DNA of 7,446 bases from Actinomycetota bacterium (GTDB lineage: Bacteria > Actinomycetota > UBA4738): assembly GCA_005885015.1 (NCBI GenBank), contig VAYG01000064.1, positions 41,799-49,244 on the forward strand. The letters are read 5' to 3'. Positions 1-6,157 of the stretch are shown here, piece after piece (within the stretch, counting starts at the first letter, position 1; the number at the start of each line of letters is the position of its first letter). The notes under the pieces were generated by a model. That model was not told the DNA's origin and made no database searches. It worked only from the letters and a program-made list of their open reading frames with translations. Position numbers and translations under genes: made by a program.

Positions 1-45
1 AAGGTGGAAGGTGAGACGCTGTTGATCGAGCTGGAGGACAGATAG
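1..45 (+). CDS. C-terminal tail of upstream SUF-operon gene, probably Rieske-type ferredoxin subunit (partial)
   Basis: An open frame enters from the left edge and ends at the TAG at 43-45. It supplies the last 14 residues (KVEGETLLIELEDR), and its stop directly abuts the sufC start. In actinobacterial SUF operons the gene between sufD and sufC commonly encodes a small Rieske 2Fe-2S protein (annotated as non-heme iron oxygenase ferredoxin subunit). Such proteins end in a beta strand of the form VxVEGxxLxVxL, which this tail resembles. No Rieske cysteine or histidine ligands are inside the window, so the identity rests on position plus a short tail. A SufD C-terminus is the main alternative. 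Confidence 0.5.
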   Translation, partial: KVEGETLLIELEDR

Positions 46-864
46 GTGGCGCAGACGGCTGAGAACGTGATGGACACCGGCACGGTCGCCCTGGAGATCG
101 AAGGGCTCAAAGCTTCCGTGGAGGGAAAGGAGATCCTCAAGGGGATCGATCTGACGGTTCGCCAGGGTGAGGTCCACGCGTTGATGGGTCCGAACGGGTC
201 GGGGAAGTCGACGTTGGCCAACGTGTTGATGGGCCGGCCCGGGTACGAGCTGACGGAAGGAACCATCCGGTTCAGGGGACAGGACATCACGAAGCTGAAG
301 CCCGACCAGCGGGCCCAGCTCGGCCTCTTCCTGGCGTTCCAGTACCCCACCGAGATACCGGGTGTGTCGGTGGTGAACTTCCTCCGCTCCGCGTACAAGG
401 CCGTGAAGGGGGATCAGATCTCCGCGCTGGCCTTCCGCAAGCGCCTGAAGGAGAAGATGACCCTGCTGGGGGTGGAGGACCAGATGGTCAGCCGCTACGT
501 CAACCAGGGTTTCTCGGGCGGGGAGAAGAAGAAGAACGAGATCCTCCAGCTCGCCGTGCTGGAGCCCCACATCGCCATCCTCGACGAGACCGACTCCGGC
601 CTCGACATCGACTCCCTCCGGGCCGTCGCGACGGGCGTGCGCCAGCTGGTCGGGCCGAGCCTGGGCGTCTTGCTGATCACGCACTATCAGCGCATCCTGA
701 ACTACGTCACCCCGGACCGGATCCACGTGATGATGGCAGGGCGGATCGTGCTCTCCGGCGGGCCCGAGCTGGCCCCGGAGCTCGAGCAGAAGGGGTACGA
801 GGGGCTGAGCCGGGAGCTCGGCCTCGAGGCGGCCGAGGACGTCGGGGCGAAACCAGGAGAATGA
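46..864 (+). CDS. sufC: SufC, ATPase component of the SUF iron-sulfur cluster assembly complex
   Basis: SufC is the cytosolic ABC-type ATPase that binds SufB and SufD and drives conformational change during Fe-S cluster assembly. It is not a transporter. The 272-residue product has Walker A GPNGSGKST at 48-56, the signature FSGGEKKKNE from residue 156, Walker B followed by the SufC-typical LDETDSGLDID at 179-189, and the switch histidine H213 in LLITHYQ. All catalytic elements are intact. The GTG start at 46 follows the previous stop with no gap and has GGAGG at 33-37 with 8 nt spacing. An in-frame ATG at 70 lies just before the conserved first strand and is a weaker alternative. The roughly 15-residue N-terminal lead makes it slightly longer than most SufC proteins. 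Its stop overlaps an ATG at 861 (ATGA), in frame with sufS. Confidence 0.97.
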   Translation: MAQTAENVMDTGTVALEIEGLKASVEGKEILKGIDLTVRQGEVHALMGPNGSGKSTLANVLMGRPGYELTEGTIRFRGQDITKLKPDQRAQLGLFLAFQYPTEIPGVSVVNFLRSAYKAVKGDQISALAFRKRLKEKMTLLGVEDQMVSRYVNQGFSGGEKKKNEILQLAVLEPHIAILDETDSGLDIDSLRAVATGVRQLVGPSLGVLLITHYQRILNYVTPDRIHVMMAGRIVLSGGPELAPELEQKGYEGLSRELGLEAAEDVGAKPGE

Positions 865-870
865 GGAGGT
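864..870 (+). promoter_or_regulatory. Shine-Dalgarno site that places the sufS start at GTG 876
   Basis: AGGAGGT at 864-870 is a near-perfect anti-16S match with 6 nt to GTG 876. The ATG at 861 lies upstream of this site and has only AGGAG at 855-859, about 1 nt away, which is too close to serve it. The site begins on the last base of the sufC stop codon, so sufC and sufS translation are tightly linked. Confidence 0.75.
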
Positions 871-875
871 CCGCG

Positions 876-2123
876 GTGACGGCGATCGGGGGCGGCATGC
901 TGGACGCGGAGCGGATCCGCAAGGACTTCCCGATCTTCGAACGCACCCCGCACGGAAAACGCCTGGTGTATCTGGACAGCGCGAACACCAGCCAGAAGCC
1001 CCGGCAGGTCATCGACGCGGTGACAGACTTCTACGAGCGGCACAACGCGAACCTGTACCGGGCGGTCTACGAGCTGGCCGAGGAGGCGACGGCGAGGTTC
1101 GAGGAGGCCCGCGCGCGGTTGGCCCGGTTCATCGGAGCTCCGGACCCCTCCTGCCTCGTGTTCAATCGAGGGACGACCGAGTCCGTCAACCTGGTGGCCC
1201 ACGGCTACGGTCGCAAGTTCCTCCGGGAGGGCGACGAGATCCTGCTGTCCGACCTCGAGCACCACTCGAACGTGGTCCCCTGGCAGTTCTGCGCCCAGGC
1301 GACCGGAGCGAAGCTCAGGTTCATCTCGCTCGATGAGGAAGGGAGGCTGGACCTCGCGAACCTAGATGGCCTGATCACCGAGCGCACCAAGGTGGTGGCC
1401 GTCACGGGCCAGTCGAACGTCATCGGGACCATGCCTCCGATCCGCCGACTGGCCGACGCCGCTCACGCGGTGGGGGCGGTGATCGTGGTCGATGGAGCCC
1501 AGCTCGTTCCCCACAATCGTGTCGACGTGGTCGAGCTGGACATCGACTTCCTGACCATCTCGGGCCACAAGATGCTCGGGCCCACGGCCTCCGGAGGGCT
1601 GTACGGGAAGCGCGAGGTGCTCGACCGGATGGATCCCTTCCTGGGCGGGGGGGAGATGATCATGGAAGTCCATCGAGACCACTCGACGTTCAAGGACCCT
1701 CCCCACCGGTTCGAGGCCGGAACGATGAACATCGCCCAGGAGATCGGGCTGGTGGCGGCCATCGACTACCTGGAAGACATCGGCATGGACTCCGTCAGGG
1801 CGCACGAGAAGGACCTCACCCGGTACGCGATCGATCGACTGCTGGATGTGGGAGCCACGGTGTTCGGGTCCCACGACGCCGAATCCCGAGGCGGTGCGGT
1901 CTCGTTCTGGTTCCGGGACATCCATCCCCATGACATGGCCCAGGTCCTCGACCAGGAGGGAGTGTGCGTCCGTCCGGGCCATCATTGCGCCCAGATCCTG
2001 ATGCGATGTCTTGGGGTCCCGGCGACCACCCGGGCCTCCTTCTACGTGTACAACACCCAGGAGGACGTGGACGCGTTGATCGAAGCGCTCGGCAAGGTGG
2101 AGGCGTTCTTTGGCTCTCGATGA
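876..2123 (+). CDS. sufS: SufS, group II cysteine desulfurase (PLP-dependent)
   Basis: SufS converts L-cysteine to L-alanine and holds the sulfur as a persulfide for transfer to SufU. From GTG 876 the product is 415 aa, normal for the family. Visible motifs are DSANTSQKP from D34, the PLP-contacting EHHSN (H129-H130), DGAQ (D206, Q209) where the aspartate contacts the PLP ring nitrogen, the Schiff-base lysine K232 in SGHKMLGP, and the catalytic cysteine C371 in RPGHHCA (R366). The C-terminal RASFYVYNTQEDVD is also typical. The Asn in DSANTS replaces the Ala of the E. coli type DSAATS. The start was chosen from the strong ribosome site at 864-870. ATG 861 (420 aa) and ATG 897 (408 aa) are in frame. 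The 3' end overlaps sufU by 14 bp. Confidence 0.96.
   Translation: MTAIGGGMLDAERIRKDFPIFERTPHGKRLVYLDSANTSQKPRQVIDAVTDFYERHNANLYRAVYELAEEATARFEEARARLARFIGAPDPSCLVFNRGTTESVNLVAHGYGRKFLREGDEILLSDLEHHSNVVPWQFCAQATGAKLRFISLDEEGRLDLANLDGLITERTKVVAVTGQSNVIGTMPPIRRLADAAHAVGAVIVVDGAQLVPHNRVDVVELDIDFLTISGHKMLGPTASGGLYGKREVLDRMDPFLGGGEMIMEVHRDHSTFKDPPHRFEAGTMNIAQEIGLVAAIDYLEDIGMDSVRAHEKDLTRYAIDRLLDVGATVFGSHDAESRGGAVSFWFRDIHPHDMAQVLDQEGVCVRPGHHCAQILMRCLGVPATTRASFYVYNTQEDVDALIEALGKVEAFFGSR
2099..2103 (+). promoter_or_regulatory. Shine-Dalgarno site supporting a TTG start for sufU
   Basis: GGAGG lies inside the last codons of sufS, 6 nt before TTG 2110. No in-frame ATG or GTG exists near the N-terminus, so this site fixes the unusual start. 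The nearby ATG at 2120 is in another frame. Confidence 0.75.
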
Positions 2124-2550
2124 GCTGTACAAGGAAGTCATCCTCGACCACTACAAGACCCCCCGGAACAAGCGTGGGCTGCCGGGGGCCGAGGTTTCCT
2201 GCAAGAAGAACAACCCGCTCTGCGGGGACGAGATCACCATCCGCGCCCACCTGTCGGACGGTCGAGTGCAGGAGATCGCGTTCGAGGGCCAGGGATGCTC
2301 GATCAGCCAGGCCAGCGCGTCCATGCTCACCGAGGCGGTGGACGGAAAGAGCGTGACGGAGGCGGCGGCGCTGGCCGAGAAGTTCCGCGGCATGATGGAA
2401 GGGAAGGTCGAGCCAGAAGAGGATGTCTTCGGCGACCTCGTGGCACTGAGGGGCGTGGTCAAGTACCCGGTCCGTATCAAGTGCGCCGTCCTCGCCTGGG
2501 ACGTTCTGCAGGAGGCGCTGGCGGGGGCAACGACCTCTGCCCGTCACTGA
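2110..2550 (+). CDS. sufU: SufU, zinc-dependent sulfur acceptor of SufS
   Basis: SufU accepts the persulfide from SufS and passes it to the SufBCD scaffold. In B. subtilis it is a zinc protein rather than a scaffold. The 146-aa product has the NifU_N fold signatures and the four expected zinc ligands: C38 and D40 in NPLCGD, C63 in GQGCSIS, and C125 in IKCAVLAW. There are 61 residues between C63 and C125, against about 42 between the matching cysteines of IscU. K124 precedes the last cysteine where IscU has histidine. Both features mark SufU rather than IscU. It starts at TTG 2110 and overlaps sufS by 14 bp, which suggests translational coupling. All ligands are intact. Confidence 0.95.
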   Translation: MALDELYKEVILDHYKTPRNKRGLPGAEVSCKKNNPLCGDEITIRAHLSDGRVQEIAFEGQGCSISQASASMLTEAVDGKSVTEAAALAEKFRGMMEGKVEPEEDVFGDLVALRGVVKYPVRIKCAVLAWDVLQEALAGATTSARH

Positions 2551-3175
2551 GCTGATCCTGCGGCCGGCCCGCCGCGAGGACGCGGAGGCGGCAGCCGCGT
2601 TGATCCTGGAGACCCCCGGTGGCCTCATGGACGTGGTTGGCGACCGGCCGGCGGCCCACCGGATCGCCACGGCTGCGTTCACGGCGGAAGGATCCGGCTT
2701 CAGCTTCCAACGCAGCCTGGTGGCGGAGGACCACGGTCGGGTCATCGGGCAACTGATCCGGTTCCCGGGGGCCGACTGGGCGGGGCTCCGGGCAAGGACC
2801 GGGGTGGTGATGCTCAGGGCCGCCGGTGTGCGGGTGGGCATCCGCTTGCTGTGGCGAGGTCCCGTCGAGGAACGCCTGGTCCCGCCGCTGCCTCCGCACG
2901 GGCTGTACGTGATGTCGTTGGCTATCGCCCCCGGCTGGCGAGGACGCGGGGTTGGTCGCGCCCTGCTCGAGGCGGCCGTGGGGGAGGCTGCCGAGGCCGG
3001 CCTTCGTTCCGTCGCCTTGGATGTGGCCGGCGGGAACGAGGGCGCCATCAGCTTCTACGAGCGCAACGGGTTCGCTCGTCGATCCGAGCGCACCCTTCCC
3101 CCGATGCGCGGTTTGCCCGCCATGTCGTCGATCCGGATGACCCGCGCGGTATCGCCATCATCTCCGGACCGGTGA
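2537..3175 (+). CDS. GNAT-family N-acetyltransferase with probable non-canonical (CTG) start
   Basis: This is a cytosolic acetyl-CoA-dependent acyltransferase of unknown substrate. The acetyl-CoA pyrophosphate loop is clear: RGRGVGRALL at about 135-144 (numbered from CTG 2537), after the strand LYVMSLAIAP. The following NEGAISFYERNGF is the typical motif B helix. The family's first strand (LILRPARREDAEAA) is encoded upstream of the first ordinary start, TTG 2600. No ATG, GTG or TTG occurs in frame between the stop at 2447-2449 and 2600. CTG 2537 would give MPVTELILRP and 212 aa, but a GGGGG at 2523-2527 is its only weak ribosome site. CTG 2552 is another option. From TTG 2600 the protein would be 191 aa and lack strand 1. 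The CTG start overlaps sufU by 14 bp. The family is secure; the start is not. Confidence 0.85.
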   Translation: MPVTELILRPARREDAEAAAALILETPGGLMDVVGDRPAAHRIATAAFTAEGSGFSFQRSLVAEDHGRVIGQLIRFPGADWAGLRARTGVVMLRAAGVRVGIRLLWRGPVEERLVPPLPPHGLYVMSLAIAPGWRGRGVGRALLEAAVGEAAEAGLRSVALDVAGGNEGAISFYERNGFARRSERTLPPMRGLPAMSSIRMTRAVSPSSPDR

Positions 3176-3203
3176 ACGCCGTCCGGCTGGCATACTTCCT
3201 CGG

Positions 3204-3791
3204 ATGTTCCTGAGAGAGAACGAGATCGGTCGGCGCCTGGCGCCACATCTTCGGCCCGGCGATCGTCTCCTCGACTACGGGGCGGGCACGGGACGGATCA
3301 GCCGATGGCTGGCGAAGCGGGTCAGCGTCCATCCGACCATGGCCGACCTCGTGGAGTACGGGAACCGGTGCCGGGAGCTCCCCTTCCTGAAGATGGAGGA
3401 TCCGTTCCACGTCCCCGCGCCGGACGCAGCCTTCGACGTCGTGATGCTGCTCTTCGCCCTGCACCACAATCCGTACGAATCGCAGAGCAAGGTCGTCGGC
3501 GAAGCCGCTCGGCTGGCCGGGCGGAGCATCGTCGTCTTGGAGGACACACCGCGCACCCGTGCCGAGTGGGTGATGAACGTTGCCTGGGACAAGGTGCTCA
3601 ACCTCCGCCACGGGGTGCCCACACCGTTCAGCTTCCGGACCGTCCACGAATGGCAGGCCATGTTCCTGGAGCATGGACTCCGGGAGGCCGGGGTCGAGAC
3701 CTACCGCCCGAGGTGGCCGACCCTGATGACCTACCACCACACCCTGTTCGTCCTCGAGCCGGAATCGGCGAGGGATTTCGAGTCGGCGTAG
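3204..3791 (+). CDS. Class I SAM-dependent methyltransferase (type 11-like), substrate unknown
   Basis: The 195-aa product has the SAM-binding glycine loop LLDYGAGTG at 22-30, an acidic residue at the end of strand 2 (D48, a candidate ribose contact), and a strand-4 motif FDVVMLLFALHHNP at 77-90. VVLEDTP follows at strand 5. The size fits a minimal Rossmann methyltransferase without extra substrate domains, so a small molecule is likelier than DNA or rRNA, but the substrate cannot be inferred. ATG 3204 has no visible Shine-Dalgarno sequence and comes 28 bp after the GNAT stop. There is no better upstream start in frame. The gene probably continues the SUF-GNAT operon. The catalytic core is intact. 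Confidence 0.87.
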   Translation: MFLRENEIGRRLAPHLRPGDRLLDYGAGTGRISRWLAKRVSVHPTMADLVEYGNRCRELPFLKMEDPFHVPAPDAAFDVVMLLFALHHNPYESQSKVVGEAARLAGRSIVVLEDTPRTRAEWVMNVAWDKVLNLRHGVPTPFSFRTVHEWQAMFLEHGLREAGVETYRPRWPTLMTYHHTLFVLEPESARDFESA

Positions 3792-3822
3792 CGCCGGAAG
3801 CTGAACGGTGGGGGGCCGGGGG

Positions 3823-4800
3823 ATGCGGATCGAGCTGACGGACGACCCCGCCGCGTTCCGGACCCGAGACTGGAGCGATGTCGTGGCCGCCGATCCGGCG
3901 GGGACGCTCTTCCACACCCCCGCCTACCTCAAGCTCTGGTGGGAGGAGTTCGGCAGCGGGTCGCTGCTCCTGGCCGCTGTCCTGGATGGCGATCGCACCA
4001 TGGGGGCGTGCGGGTTCGAGATCGTGCAGGGCCAGCTGCGATTCCTGGGAGGCTTCGACGTCACCGACTACATGGGGCCGGTTGCCCGGGCTGGGCTGGA
4101 GGCGTCGGTCGCGGACCAGCTCATGTCGGCGCTGGCAGACGAGCGATGGACCGGAGCCGACCTCCGCGGCTTGCCGGTGGAGTCGAGGTGGTTCTCGGCG
4201 GTCGATGCCGCGGCCCGCGCCCGGGGGTGGGAGGTCCGGCAGGAGGAGGACGGGATCGCTCCCATGATCGAACTCCCCGGGGTAGCCGAGGCGTACCTCC
4301 AGGGGCTCCCGGCGAAACTCCGCCACGAGATCCGTCGAAAGGCGAGGCGACTGGCCGAGGAGAGCGGCGGGTATCGGGTCCGGTGGTCCACGCCGCAGAC
4401 GGTTGCGGCCGACCTGGACCGGTTCGTCGAGCTGCATCAGTCGAGCCCGGGGCCCAAGGGCAGGTTCATGCACGCGGGCATGGAGATCTTCTTCCGCCGG
4501 CTCGGCGAGGCCTTCCTGCCCCTGCATCTGTTCCATCTGGCATTCATCGAGGTGGACGGCAGGGACGCGGCCGGGGCGATCGCCTTCGGGTTCAAGGACA
4601 CGCTCTCGCTGTACAACTCCGCGTTCGACCGTGAGTTCGGCCGGCTGGCGCCGGGCATGGTGCTGGTTGCCGACCTGATCAGGGGAGCCATCGAGTCGGG
4701 CCGGACCCGATTCGACCTGCTGAAGGGCGACCTGGAGTACAAGTACCGGTTCGGCGCGACTCCCCGGCCGATCGGGAGGCTGCTCCTATCGCGCCATTGA
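3823..4800 (+). CDS. CelD/BcsL-like acyltransferase (GNAT superfamily, PF13480-type)
   Basis: The product is 325 aa from ATG 3823. It has the family's layout: an N-terminal DWSDVVAADPAGTLFHTPAYL (16-36) followed by LKLWW, a central basic LPAKLRHEIRRK at 162-173, and a C-terminal FDLLKGDLEYKYRFGA from residue 297 matching the family's D-x4-D-x2-YK ending. Proteins of this group are FemAB/GNAT-fold acyltransferases often linked to polysaccharide, cell-envelope or amino-acid conjugation. The acceptor here is unknown. GTG 3808 is an alternative start with GGAAG at 3796-3800 and 7 nt spacing, adding MGGRG. I preferred the ATG because the fold begins there, but the GTG has the better ribosome site. 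The gene follows the methyltransferase closely and ends 9 bp from the convergent anti-sigma gene. Confidence 0.82.
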   Translation: MRIELTDDPAAFRTRDWSDVVAADPAGTLFHTPAYLKLWWEEFGSGSLLLAAVLDGDRTMGACGFEIVQGQLRFLGGFDVTDYMGPVARAGLEASVADQLMSALADERWTGADLRGLPVESRWFSAVDAAARARGWEVRQEEDGIAPMIELPGVAEAYLQGLPAKLRHEIRRKARRLAEESGGYRVRWSTPQTVAADLDRFVELHQSSPGPKGRFMHAGMEIFFRRLGEAFLPLHLFHLAFIEVDGRDAAGAIAFGFKDTLSLYNSAFDREFGRLAPGMVLVADLIRGAIESGRTRFDLLKGDLEYKYRFGATPRPIGRLLLSRH

Positions 4801-4809
4801 GAAGGGCGC

Positions 4810-5532
4810 CTACTCGGCCTGGATCCGGCCCTGGGCCAGGACCCGCCCGTCGGGAGACGTGAAGACCGCCGTGTCGAACGGTGTCAGGTCGGTGTCGGTG
4901 ACCATGCCGGTCCACCCCTCACCCTTCGGATCGAACTTGAGCGGGAAGGGGATCTGGATGCTCCGGCCGGTGGCGGAACGGAGCGTCACGGTGACGGGCT
5001 GGGAGAAACCGGGGGCCCGGGCCAGGATCATCACCCAGCTCTGGCCGTGGTCGGAGTCGTACATGACGGCCGATCCGTGCATGTTCACGCCGGACTCGGG
5101 GCGGATGACGCCCGCGCGGAAGTCCTTGCCTCCCAGGGAAGCGAGCACGCGCCGATAGCTCGCGGCGTCGGAGTGGAACCTCTCCGCGTTGGATTGGGCC
5201 ATCCCTGCCCACGTCGCCACGCCCGCGAGCACGATCAACACGGCGGCGATGGCCTGCCACCCCACGTGCCACCGCGGCCGAGCCCGCTTCGATACGGGAG
5301 GTTCCTCCCACTCCTCCTGGAGGACGGAGAGCACCCGATCCTTCAGCTCGAGTGGAGGATCGGCGGCGTGGGCGGCCTGGGCGAATAGCGCTACCCCCTG
5401 GTCCAGCTCGGCCGCGTCCGCCCGGCACGATCCGCATCCGCGGAGGTGGCGACGGACCGCGGCGGCCTCGGTATCCGAGAGCGTCCCGAGTGCATAGTCG
5501 GGCAGCTGCTGCCGCACGTCCTCACACCTCAC
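4810..5532 (-). CDS. Membrane-anchored zinc-finger anti-sigma factor, RskA-like
   Basis: The 240-aa protein should hold the adjacent ECF sigma factor inactive at the membrane. The N-terminal anti-sigma domain has the zinc motif H29-x3-C33-x2-C36, with C3 as a likely fourth ligand. A single hydrophobic segment at about 92-111 (WQAIAAVLIVLAGVATWAGM) leaves residues after about 112 outside the cell. That part resembles the RskA C-terminal domain, with predicted beta strands such as QPVTVTLRSATG. In characterised RskA-type systems, regulated proteolysis of the anti-sigma factor releases the sigma factor; the signal here is unknown. The GTG start at 5532 overlaps the sigma gene by 11 bp. The ribosome site (AGGTGG, close to the start) is weak, so translational coupling to the sigma gene is likely and would keep the two proteins in ratio. 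Confidence 0.9.
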   Translation of the reverse strand: MRCEDVRQQLPDYALGTLSDTEAAAVRRHLRGCGSCRADAAELDQGVALFAQAAHAADPPLELKDRVLSVLQEEWEEPPVSKRARPRWHVGWQAIAAVLIVLAGVATWAGMAQSNAERFHSDAASYRRVLASLGGKDFRAGVIRPESGVNMHGSAVMYDSDHGQSWVMILARAPGFSQPVTVTLRSATGRSIQIPFPLKFDPKGEGWTGMVTDTDLTPFDTAVFTSPDGRVLAQGRIQAE

Positions 5533-6082
5533 GTTCCACCTCGAGCACCTCGCGGATCTTGGCCAGGGCCGTTCGGATCCTGGTCTTGGCCGTGCCGATC
5601 GGGATCCCCTCGAGCTCGGCCACCTCGGAGCTGGTCTTCCCCTGGAAGTAGGCGAGCTCGAGAGCGGCCCGCTGCCCAGGCGTCAGCGAGGCCATCGCTG
5701 CCCTGGCCCGGTCGACCAGGTCGCGGGCTTCCGCTCGTTCCTCCGGCCCGGGGTCGGTGGCGATTTCCGGCTCCTCCTGCATGGCCAACGTCCGGGTCTC
5801 CAGGACCCGCCGCCGGATGAGGTCGATGGCCAGGCTGCGGGCGATCAACAGGACCCACGTGTCCAGGGATCCCCTCGCCCCGTCGTAAGATGCCGCGCTC
5901 CTCCACACCTTGACGAAGGTGTCCTGCACGAGGTCCTCTGCCTGCGTCGAGTTTCCCAGCATCACCAATCCCAGTCCGAACACCCTCGGAGCGAAGCGTT
6001 CGTACATCTCCTCCGCCGCGGAGGGATCCTTCCGGAGGAAGTCCCTCATGAGGTCCGGGCCGCCACGTGGCTGCTGGCGCAT
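5522..6082 (-). CDS. ECF (sigma-70 family, region 2 + 4) RNA polymerase sigma factor, SigK-like
   Basis: The product is 186 aa from ATG 6082. Sigma region 2 spans about 18-92 and contains the RNA polymerase-binding and -10 recognition segment AEDLVQDTFVKVW (48-60), then the GSLDTWVLLIARSLAIDLIRRR helix pair. Region 4 spans about 132-180 with LTPGQRAALELAYFQGK and a helix-turn-helix ending GTAKTRIRTALAKIREVL. Regions 1 and 3 are absent, as in ECF factors. Pairing with an RskA-like anti-sigma suggests relation to the SigK group, though I cannot place the subgroup firmly. TTG 6139 (205 aa) is in frame but lies between the elements of the proposed promoter at 6122-6146. ATG 6049 would trim conserved residues. 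No clear ribosome site precedes ATG 6082. Confidence 0.92.
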   Translation of the reverse strand: MRQQPRGGPDLMRDFLRKDPSAAEEMYERFAPRVFGLGLVMLGNSTQAEDLVQDTFVKVWRSAASYDGARGSLDTWVLLIARSLAIDLIRRRVLETRTLAMQEEPEIATDPGPEERAEARDLVDRARAAMASLTPGQRAALELAYFQGKTSSEVAELEGIPIGTAKTRIRTALAKIREVLEVEREV

Positions 6083-6121
6083 CCGGAAAAGGCTACCCCG
6101 GCTCCCCCGCACACCACGTAG

Positions 6122-6146
6122 TACGGGTGAGCGCGGCAAGCGGTTC
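6122..6146 (-). promoter_or_regulatory. Candidate ECF-type promoter of the sigma/anti-sigma operon
   Basis: Read on the minus strand, GAAC (6146-6143) is followed after exactly 17 nt by CGTA (6125-6122). This matches the general ECF layout of a GAAC-like -35 and a CGT-containing -10. Transcription would start near 6115, about 33 nt before ATG 6082. It lies wholly in the 75-bp gap between the sigma gene and the MDMPI-family gene. Only eight bases are matched, so chance is possible. Confidence 0.35.
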
Positions 6147-6157
6147 GAGGGAGGGGC

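Noticed and set aside
702..2141. Minus-strand frames opposite sufC and sufS (702-1265, 1362-2141)
   Set aside because: No motifs or ribosome sites are seen, and the plus strand carries fully conserved SufC/SufS motifs across the whole stretch.
1816..3048. 410-codon open frame on the minus strand
   Set aside because: It lies opposite sufS, sufU and the GNAT gene, whose family motifs are unmistakable. Its translation is Pro/Arg/Ser-rich with no recognisable domain, as expected for antisense frames in GC-rich DNA.
3048..4536. Long minus-strand frames (3048-3917 and 3628-4536)
   Set aside because: They run antisense to the methyltransferase and CelD-like genes, have low-complexity composition and no motifs, and are explained by codon-position GC bias.
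4819..4842. GC-rich palindromes near the convergent gene ends as a terminator
   Set aside because: They fall within anti-sigma coding sequence and have no T-tract on either strand.
6083..6139. N-terminal extension of the sigma factor to TTG 6139
   Set aside because: The added residues are Arg/Ser/Gly-rich and outside the ECF domain, there is no ribosome site, and the start lies within the proposed promoter.
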